50,513 nucleotides of DNA from Prorocentrum cordatum (lineage: Eukaryota > Sar > Dinophyceae > Prorocentrales > Prorocentraceae), in the NCBI GenBank assembly GCA_963575745.1, contig CAUYUJ010011203.1, forward strand, positions 52,501-103,013. The letters are read 5' to 3'. The notes beneath the pieces are model-generated. The model had not been told where the DNA came from, did no database searches, and saw nothing but the letters and a program-made list of their open reading frames with translations. The translations under genes were made by a program, and so were the position numbers. The number at the start of each line of letters is the position of its first letter. The first letter of the stretch is position 1. Below are positions 42,791-50,513 of this stretch, one piece after another.

Positions 42791-43149
42791 CATGCGTCAT
42801 GCACCAACATGCCACATGCCCTTCTTGAGGAAACTAAGTGACGACAAGGGGCGAGATTCCCAAACCCAGATCTCCCGCCCAAAGAGGCCGAGCAAACACC
42901 TCTCCCGAAGCACATCCAAACTTTCAGATCGCACGACACGTCAAAACAACAGTGCGACAATGGGGAGCGGTAATATTCAAAAATGCGAGGGGCTCGAGAT
43001 CCAGGAGAAGGGCAACCTGCAGGAACATACGTGGAACACCCAGGATTTAAGACCTTGTCGAAGGACATATGTCTTGCCAACCCTCCTGCGCTGGGTTCTC
43101 TTTTTCCTCCCTCCTCTCTTCCCTCCTAGCTCGCCCCCTACTTGACCTC

Positions 43150-44000
43150 GCCATCCCTGAGGGGCTCCGATCTGCGAAACTGTCGCCACTTGCGAGGGCT
43201 GCTGTGGGTCCAGCGGAGTAACGTCCTACGCAGATCAAGATAAGACCTCATGTCTGGGTGGCTGTGATCTGTGGAACTGTCAGCTGCTTGGGAGTCCAGC
43301 ATGATGACGTCCTACGCGGATTCAGACCTCACCATCCCTGGGAGCTGCAAACTGCGAAACGGATACCACTTTCGAGGGCTGCTGGGGGGGGCACAGTACA
43401 TTCTTGTTCTACGCAGATTCAGATTCGACCTCACCATCCCTGGAGGGCTGCGATCTGCGAAACTGTCGCAACATTCGAATGCTGCCGGGGGGGGGGGTCC
43501 AGAATGGTGACGTCCTTCGCAGATTCAAATGAGATCTCACAATATTCTTGGGGCTGCGATATGTGAAGCTGCCGCTACCTTTGAGGGCTGCTGGGGGGTC
43601 CCAGCATTGTGAGGTCCTAGGCAAACTCAGATTCGACCTCATCATCCCTCGGGGGCGCGATTTGCGAAGCAGACGCCCCGTTCTGATGCTGATGGGGGGT
43701 CTGGTGTAGCAGCGCCCTACGCAAATCCGCATTGGACCCCACAACCCCTGCGGTGCTGCGACTTGCAAACCTGTCGCCACTCTTGAGGGCTGCTTGGCGG
43801 CCGGCGGAGTGCCGCCCCACGCAGATTCAGATTAGACCTCGCCATCCCTGGGCTGCGATGTGTGAAGCCCTTGCAACTTTGGATGGCTGCTTGGGGGTCC
43901 AACGGAGTGACGTCTTACGCAGATTCAGATTCGGCCTCGCCGTCCCTTGGGGGGCTGCGATCTGCGAAACAGTCGCCACCTTCACGTGTCTCCGCGCGTG
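43150..44000. repeat. 101-bp satellite, inverted and diverged, ~8-9 copies
   Basis: GGGCTGCGATCTGCGAAAC-type words recur at about 43171, 43268, 43356, 43453, 43553, 43662, 43762, 43858 and 43960. This is the inverse of the array at 33888-34970 (CGAGGGCTGCTGGGGGGTCC and CTACGCAGATTCAGATT also recur). Copies differ far more among themselves than in the first array. Confidence 0.9.
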
Positions 44001-44265
44001 TTCGGCCCTGGCCAGACCCCTCGCGCAGGAGTCTCAGGGTGACAAAAGTCAAACCTCTCGCGCGATCAGCAAGTCGGTACTTGTAAAATCCTCGCCCAAG
44101 AGACGGCGGCACTTGTCCTGTAGGCGACAGGGGCGCGCGCTCGGGAGACAGTGGGCCGAAGGCCGCTTTGGTTGACGCGCGCGAGATCGGCATCGCAACC
44201 TCTTGACGCGCCGCGCGAACGACACCAGGAAGCTCATCCGCCGCCCGAACTCACTGAGCGTCGCG

Positions 44266-44305
44266 AGCGCAAAACGCGATGAATAGATCAATCGCGTTTT
44301 GCGCT
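44266..44305. repeat. Perfect 15-bp hairpin
   Basis: AGCGCAAAACGCGAT at 44266-44280 and its exact inverse at 44291-44305 surround the loop GAATAGATCA. It has no T-run after it and is not called a terminator. Confidence 0.75.
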
Positions 44306-45086
44306 GGCGGCGCTGGCACTTCGACAACGAGACTTCTGATCAAGCATCAATACAAACAGGGCAGGAGCAGGGCATGAGTAGCCATGCCCGAGTGGGGAGA
44401 AAAGGCTACGGGCCACAAAAGCATGAACAAAAACCCGCGACGAACAATCAGGTCCCAGGGAAGGGGTCGAGAGATCTTGGGTGGCCAAATGTTGAAAACA
44501 CACACCGTATGAGATCTAAAACGATATCTCACCAATGCGCCCCTTCCGCTTCCCCCCCTAACGCCGCGCTCCCCTCTGCACACTCGCGGCCGAACCGATC
44601 ATCCCTCGCACCTCTCAAAACATGTGCAGTCAGTCCCTCCGCTTGCTTACCAAACCACGAGCTCTCCCTCCACTGTTGGGAAAGTGGTTTCTTCCCGGTT
44701 GCTCATAGAGACATGAGAAAGGAGACGGAGGGGTACGGTCGAAACGTGGCCACAAGAACGTAGGTCAAGCGCATTAGTCCCTCCGCCGAGCGCATAAGGC
44801 CCCAGGACGATACCAAAGACGGATAATAGACTGGGAATCCGTGCACGAAGAACACAAGGACACCACATCCAAAGCTCGGGCTGCTCGTAACCCTCGTGCC
44901 CGCTGTAAGGCTGCGGGGATCAGATGGACAGATTCAGGGCTGAATGCTAGGAAACTGCTGCCTATGGGGAGAGAAACTGAGGGTTGTGGATTCAACGTCG
45001 GCGGTTTGGACTCGGGCACCCTGCCCATCCCACAGATCTGACGCTGCAAAAGGAAAGCAACTTCGCGAAACATAACGGCCAGAACC

Positions 45087-45383
45087 CTAGCCATATCGAA
45101 CTGTGATGGTCACCGGGCCCGCAACAGGGGGAAAACGCCAAGCGTACAAACATTGCAACGCTCGGATCTCGAGGTCATTAAACCGAGACGTGCCTGAGGC
45201 AACCACGAGTCTGGCCCACCACTCCTTCCGGATCGCCTCGATGCGCTCGCTAAGCTGCTCGACGCTCGCTGCCTCCTGGCGGGACCAGGCCAACGATCGC
45301 CACGCCAAGCAAACGCACATATGATCGAAGGGTGCACGTGTGAAGGCACACCACTCCGAGGGGTCTAACAACAATGCCGACAT
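45087..45383 (-). other. Unassigned protein-like open frame
   Basis: A 98-codon minus frame whose middle (WSRQEAASVEQLSERIEAIR, KEWWARLVVASG, LEIRALQCLYAW) has a helical, non-repetitive look. It may be an exon. No family, partner exon or start signal was identified. Confidence 0.3.
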
Positions 45384-46886
45384 ATTGTAGCCCTAGCGGC
45401 CACTTCATAACAAAAACGTGCACGCTCGCACAAAAACACCCGTGCTCGGCATACCTTCGTGCGGACAATTGCACAGTCAAAAAACGTTTTGGTCGGCGGA
45501 TGCGGACACGGTACGAGTCGGTCAAGGCCGATGCGGGGCGCGCGAGAATAGAGGCCCATGCAGGAGCGAGGCAAGCGGGCGAGAGCAAGTAGCCGCAGGC
45601 GCAGTAGAAGAGGAGAACCCACGCGCACGGCTGGCGCGTCGCGGGGGGGAAAGCCGCGGCCTCACGCGTGCAGGGTGCACGTTCTGACACTCTGGATGCG
45701 GTGGTTCTGTTGGCCCTGACCCAGGGCCTCCTAAACCAGGACGTTGCAAGACAGGGATTTGAGCATTCCGTCTAGAGAGAGCGAGAAATGGAGCGCAGGT
45801 TTCGGCCCACAGTTGCACCCCTGATCAGGGCAACTCGCCTGGGCACCGTTTCTGGACCCGGCGGGATTACGCGAAGCGTCGACAATCCGCCGACCCTGTC
45901 GGCGTGTGTGAGACGTTCTCCCGTTTGAGTCGTCGTCGTCGTTGTGGTCGTAGTCGCCGCTCCACCCCCCTCTCCCTGGGCCCTGCTCCTCAAGCGACCC
46001 AACCAGACTCCAATCAAACAACGTCGACATTGATTCGAACTGCGGCCCCTGTCCTGTGATCCCTTCCCTGGGGGGTGGAGCGGGGGGGAGTCCGGGGGTG
46101 GGGGGGGGGGGGTCCTGGGGGTCGTGCCCTCCCCCACGTGGGTCGCCCCTGTGGACAAAGGGGACGGGACGGGGGGGGGGTTGGTCGCCCTGTGGACGGC
46201 TGGAACTTAGGAACCCTCCCCCCGCATCCTCTCTGCGGACAAGGAGACCACCACCACCACCACCCCTCCTCCCGGACCCCGCCCCCCCGAGGCACCCTCT
46301 TCACTCTAAGCTGCTGTTGCGGGGTGCTGCGTATGTTCCCACATGCCTCCAGCAAGCCTCAGTCCGCCGCGGCTCCAAGTGGCGACGGAGCCTCCCAGGC
46401 CTCCCCAGCGGCCCCCCAAAGGAGCCCAAGAGGCGCCAAGAAAGCCCCAAGACGGGCTCCAAAGCGTCAGCGTCGTCGTCGTCGCCGCCCTCGCCGCCGT
46501 CGTCGTACCCCTTCAGGGTCGGCAGTACCAGTCGCAAGGCCTTCCCAGTGTACAGAGCGTGCGTACGCAAGCCCGGGAGAGCGGTGAGATCGGCGACGAT
46601 CCCCGCACAGCAGCGGCGCGGGGGAACGGGGAGGGGCAGACAGCGCGAGGGGCGCGGCAGTCCCCGAGACGAGGAGGGGCAGACACCACAGGGACGCGGG
46701 ACGGTCCCGGTCTGCCTCCTGGAAGACTCCGGTGGCGTCCAGAGGGGGGCGTCCCACACGGTGGTTCTCAAATCATGGCCCGAGGCACGTACGCGGCCCA
46801 AGGGGGGCCGAAGGGCGTATCGAATTAGCCTGGCGAAGAACCCAACCGTATGCAGATGTGGGCACAGCCGTTGTATGCACCGCATC

Positions 46887-47390
46887 CGGTGAGGCTCCCT
46901 ATGAGGCCGCGAAGCGTGTGAGGGGTGTGCCAAAATGGGTGGGGTGGGCGCATGCAAACGCTGACACTTGGGCCTTCGGTGTGGCTCCCCATAGGGCCAC
47001 GAAACGTGTGAGCGGCGTGCCAAAATTGGTGCGATGGGCGCATGCGAACGCTGACACTCGGGCCTTCGGTGGGGCCCCTTATGGGGCCACGAAACGTGTG
47101 AGGGGTGTGCATAAATTTGTGTGATGGGCGTATGCGAAAGCTGGCATCTGGGCCTTTGGTAGGGCTCCCTGTGGGGCCACGAAACGAGGGGTGTGCCAAA
47201 ATGGGGGCGGTGGGCGCATGCGAAAGCTGGCATTTGGGCTTTCGGTGGGGCTCTCTATGGGGCCCCGAAACGTGTGAGGGCGTGCCAAAATGGGTGCGAT
47301 GGGCGCATGCGAACGCTGACACTTGGGCCTTCGGTGTGGCTCCCTATGGGCCACGAAGTTTGTGTGAGGTGTGCCAAAATGGGTGTCGAT
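46887..47390. repeat. 90-bp satellite, ~5.5 copies
   Basis: CGGTGNGGCTCCC recurs at 46887, 46977, 47067, 47157, 47243 and 47332 (period 86-90 bp). Each unit contains GGGGCCACGAAACGTGTGAG, GTGCCAAAATGGGTG and GGGCGCATGCGAA. It shares its core with the 77-bp array at 12542 and, inverted, with 49720-50513. It runs directly into the GAT array. Confidence 0.95.
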
Positions 47391-47397
47391 GTTGGAC

Positions 47398-47429
47398 GAT
47401 GATGGAGATGATGATGACGACGACGATGG

Positions 47430-47469
<40 letters not shown>

Positions 47470-47545
47470 AATAATAATAATGATAATGACGATAACGATG
47501 ATGATGCTGATGCTGATGATGATGATGCTGATGCTGATGCTGGTA

Positions 47546-47614
<69 letters not shown>

Positions 47615-47665
47615 CTGATAATTATGATGATGATGCTGATGATGATGCTGATGATGATGTTGATC
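47398..47665. repeat. GAT trinucleotide array
   Basis: GAT repeats with GCTGAT and AAT variants. It is the only array of this family in the window with the purine-rich strand on plus; all others are ATC on plus. Confidence 0.95.
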
Positions 47666-47784
47666 AGAGGAGGGAGGGGGCAGCGGGAGGAGTGAACGCA
47701 GGGACCGTCTCTTCAAAACGAAGACCCAACACCAACACCACAGGATGGTTGGGAAAAAAAGGGGCCATGGAATCCGGAGAGGTC

Positions 47785-48288
47785 TCATGGCACCCGCCAT
47801 GATATCCAGACACCCCTAGTCATCACCCCCCTCTTGGCCGCCACCGAAGATACGCAAGGGGGTGCCAGACTCACTCGGCACCGGACCAGGAAGCCGGATC
47901 GGGCCTGACCGCGCACCCAATGCGCGCCGCACCGGCACGGAGTCCCCATTTCTGCCCCCGTTCTGCTGGCCCGAACCAATGCTGGGCCACCGCAGCTCCC
48001 CAGCCAGCTCCAAGTCGGGGTCGAACGAGATCGGGCTGGCCGAGGTCGGCATCGAGCCAAATCGGTCGGGCTAGAGAGCACATCCTTTGCGAGGGGCGGG
48101 GCGGCAGAGTCCTGAGCGCTCAGCTCGCGCAGCCGGCCCAGCTCGGAGACGAGCTCCAAGCGCCTGGACTCCAGGCCCGCGAGGCGCTGACCTCGGCAAG
48201 AAATAAGGGCGGACCTACCTATGATAATTTCTGCTTGTGTAACTTGCCGTTCTACGAGATACACCCCGAACAAGCCAGGCCAGGCCAT
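47785..48288 (-). other. Open frame with a possible coiled-coil exon
   Basis: Within this minus frame the segment about 48190-48085 reads QRLAGLESRRLELVSELGRL and RELSAQDSA, with heptad-like leucines. The flanks are less protein-like. No family recognised; it may be a single exon. Confidence 0.25.
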
Positions 48289-48840
48289 GGGCGCTGATTT
48301 CTGACACTCCGTGGATCTTTCAATCTTGAACGAGCGCCGCTATATGGTACCTGGGCATCTTTTAACCGATCCCTGTCCCCACTGGTGTCGCCAGGGCCAG
48401 AATGGCTCCCTCCAGGTTTCGAAGGGCGTATCCTCAACTTGGGTGGTGGGATGGTGGGGATCGGGATGGGATGGGGATAAGGATCGGTGAAGCGATACAA
48501 TGTTGTTCCGCATTGATAACTTTGCACGCCCGCGCCAAGACTGCCGCAACATCCACGCGGCACAACGCTGCCGTGGTGTCTGTACGAGCACCGATTATCC
48601 AACCCTACTTGTACCCACTGGCGTGGCCCTGGTCCCACTGGCTGACTTGCCCACTTGGGTGGATCTATGTATGACCCAAGGCTCGAGCATCATCCCCTCA
48701 AGGCTGATGGGATCGCCTCCCCTCCCCCGCTAGATAGGTACGACCGTGGGCCTTTACTAAGGCGTCGCGAATGGGATCGCAGCCACGTCCCCCTGTGGTG
48801 ATGGCCCTGTGGGCGCAACTTGGTGAACGGTGGGCGTTAG
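48289..48840. other. No supported gene
   Basis: Only short overlapping open frames were found, with no motif or repeat of note apart from a GGGATGGGATGGGG-type run near 48450-48480. Confidence 0.5.
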
Positions 48841-48844
48841 CCGT

Positions 48845-49075
48845 CGTCGTTTCCTGGTCGTGGTCGTGGTCGTGGTCGTGGTCGGTGTCGTCGTCGTAGT
48901 CATCGTCGTCATCGGCGGCGTCGGCGTCGGCGTCGTCGTCAGCGTCAAAGTCAATGTCGTTATCTGTCGGCGTCGGCATCGGCGTCAACGTCGGCGTCGG
49001 CGCCGGCGTCAGCGTCGGCGTCAGCGTCGACGTCGGCGTTGGTGCCGTGTCGGCGACGTCGTCGTCGTCGCCGTC
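48845..49075. repeat. GTC/GGC trinucleotide array
   Basis: GTCGTG, then GTCGTC, then GGCGTC units in succession, each locally amplified. Confidence 0.9.
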
Positions 49076-49149
49076 CCCCCCATGCCATCTGTGGGGGGGG
49101 GGGCTGTGGAACCCTGGAATCCATCCCATCTGCCCAGAGGCCTATCACC

Positions 49150-49335
49150 GTCGGAAACGCATGTAAAAACTCAATTGGTCTATTTCAAACGTATCGTTCC
49201 AAATCAAGTAGATAAATATAGAACGCCATATGTTTCGATCTACTCACATGTTTTCACTCGATCGATTGGCGATTGTCTCTATCAAGGATGTTTAGAAATA
49301 ATGTTAAGTAGAAGTGTGTGCAACGAGGATATATA
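49150..49335. other. AT-rich island
   Basis: About 185 bp of markedly AT-rich, non-repetitive sequence (for example GTAGATAAATATAGAACGCC, TATATAAGAGG) in a GC-rich setting. The plus frame KTQLVYFKRIVPNQVDKYRT continues to a stop at about 49334. No family recognised. It could be an organelle-derived insert, a regulatory region or part of an element. Confidence 0.4.
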
Positions 49336-49719
49336 AGAGGAGGGGAGCAGGAAAGGGGGGCAGGCGGCGGCGTGCGACCAGTTCCTGTTGAGATTGTTCC
49401 CGCGGGCCCTCACGCATCGTAAAACATCAACTGCAGCCACTTCAAAAGAGCGGCTGGGCGAACAGTCGCCCTGTAGTCATTGCAACGAGGTCTTCGTCGG
49501 CGTAGCACAAGTAGTACCTTGGAAAAACCACTTAACATACATTGGTCCTCTGTGAGGTGTCCCCACTGGTGGAGCCTGGGCGGTTTAAAGAAATGACACC
49601 CCGCGTCTCCTCTCCTCTCCTCCTTCCTCCTCCCCCTCCGTCATGCTCCCATCCCTGCCATTGCCCTCGGCATGTGTCTGTTTCGGCACCCCCCGCATGT
49701 CCACTTCGGCATACCCCTC
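49336..49719. other. No supported gene before the terminal satellite
   Basis: A short CTCCTCC-rich run at about 49605-49640. No other structure was seen. Confidence 0.4.
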
Positions 49720-50513
49720 GCACGCTTCGTGGCCCCTAGAGGGCTCCACGGCAGGCCCCAGTGGCAGCGCCCGCGTGCCGTTCCGCCGTCCATTGCGGCA
49801 CTACCCTCACTCGCTTCGTGGCCTCATAGGGAGAACCACCGAAGGCCCCAGTGGCAGCGCCCACTTCAGTTCAACCCTCCATCTCGGTGCACCCCTCACA
49901 AGTTTCGTGGTGTGGCCCCATATGGAGCTCCACCGAAGGCCTCAGTGGCAGCGCCCGCATCAGTTCCACCCCCACTTCCGTGCACCCCTCACACGCCTCG
50001 TGGCTCAATAGGAAGCTCCACAGAAGGCCCCAGTGGCAGCGCCCGCATGCGGTTCCACTCCCCAGTTCGGCACACCTCTCACACGCGCTGTGGCCCCATG
50101 GGGAGCTCAAACCGAAGGCCTCAATGGCAACGCCCGCATGCAATTCCACCCGCAACTTCGGTGAACACGGATCGTGGACCCAGAATGAGGGATCTCCACC
50201 GAAGGCCCCAAAGGCAGCGCCTGCATGCGGTTCCACCCGTCACTTCGGCGAACCCCTCATATGTTTCGTGGTCCCATAAGGAACTCCACCTAAGGCCCCA
50301 GTGGCAGCGCCCCCATGCGGTTGCACCCGCCATTTCGGCGAACCTCTCATACGCCTCGTGGCCCCATAGGGTGCTCCACCGAAGGTCCCAGTGACTTCTG
50401 TTGCTGGCCCCCCCTCCTTCATTCCACTTTCCTCGAGATGCTCGAAGGCCCTAGTGGCAGCGCCCGCATGGCGGCCCCGCCACATCTCGGCACACCCTTC
50501 ACACGCTTCATGG
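49720..50513. repeat. 90-bp satellite, inverted, ~9 copies, reaching the window end
   Basis: CCGAAGGCCCCAGTGGCAGC recurs at about 49838, 49933, 50020, 50112, 50199, 50289 and 50379 (87-95 bp apart), with partial units at 49750 and 50442. Each unit has CGTGGCCCCATAGGGAGCTC and CGCCCGCATGCGGTTCCAC. It is the inverse of the array at 46887-47390. The array continues to the last base, so it is truncated by the window. Confidence 0.95.

Larger units (their letters stand above)
44001..46880. other. Mostly non-coding interval with a hairpin and one possible exon
   Basis: Apart from the hairpin at 44266-44305 and a candidate open frame at 45087-45383, I see no gene. G-rich runs occur at about 46080-46110 and 46170-46185. 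A short CCCAAGANGC block is at 46385-46460. Confidence 0.4.

Noticed and set aside
47785-48288. A full 167-residue gene on the minus strand.
   Set aside because: Only about 35 residues look protein-like; the rest reads as GC-rich noise, so only a possible exon is listed.
49185-49215. A 12-base TTGGAACGATAC match (minus strand) to U6 snRNA.
   Set aside because: The flanking bases do not match U6 and no U6 structure can be drawn.

Overview
The window looks like nuclear DNA of a dinoflagellate, perhaps a GC-rich, repeat-swollen genome of the Prorocentrum or Polarella kind; the genus is a guess. The reasons are: isolated genes in a sea of satellites and microsatellites; a short gene cut by introns that look like inserted mobile elements (introners); fragments of the non-LTR retrotransposons and of the 'ISYxAxISACEK' PPR proteins that I associate with dinoflagellates; and high GC. 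No rRNA, tRNA, CRISPR or bacterial-style operon signals were found, and no clear spliced-leader copy. There is one 100-N assembly gap (12914-13013).

Layout. 1-8.5 kb: GA runs, a TIR element, pentanucleotide (CATAG/TTAGC) arrays, hexanucleotide arrays, a TIR element at 4853-5034 and a large foldback element at 5250-5423; no supported gene. 8.5-12.5 kb (minus): a decayed non-LTR retrotransposon (endonuclease, reverse transcriptase, Cys/His C-terminus), followed by a conserved ORF1-like domain with an in-frame stop. 12.5-14.2 kb: a 77-bp satellite, the gap, then CCT and CAT microsatellites. 16.77-18.11 kb (minus): the one gene I can rebuild in full, a 261-residue classical short-chain dehydrogenase/reductase (SDR) in four exons, each of whose three introns has inverted terminal sequence and a target-site-like duplication. 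18.2-21.7 kb: TIR elements and minisatellites. 22.0-22.6 kb (plus): an HSP90 C-terminal fragment with internal losses. 25.9-26.9 kb (plus): a frameshifted PPR pseudogene. 27.2-29.2 kb: a long CCT-TCA microsatellite, a possible exon, and three copies of an intron-like repeat. 31.0-32.6 kb (minus): a second ORF1-like copy next to a CCTAGGGG minisatellite. 32.6-37.8 kb: a dispersed repeat family, long ATC arrays and a 101-bp satellite. 38.0-38.5 kb (minus): a second endonuclease fragment. 39.9-42.6 kb: four tandem copies of a ~660-bp unit. 43.15-44.0 kb: the 101-bp satellite again, inverted. 46.9-47.7 kb and 49.7-50.5 kb: a 90-bp satellite related to the 77-bp one, in opposite orientations.

How the parts relate. 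Only the SDR gene appears intact. Almost everything else is mobile or tandem sequence. The main interest is the link between the two: short TIR elements are dispersed in the window, and elements of the same design form all three introns of the SDR gene. The retrotransposon pieces, HSP90 fragment and PPR array are all broken and look like gene debris.
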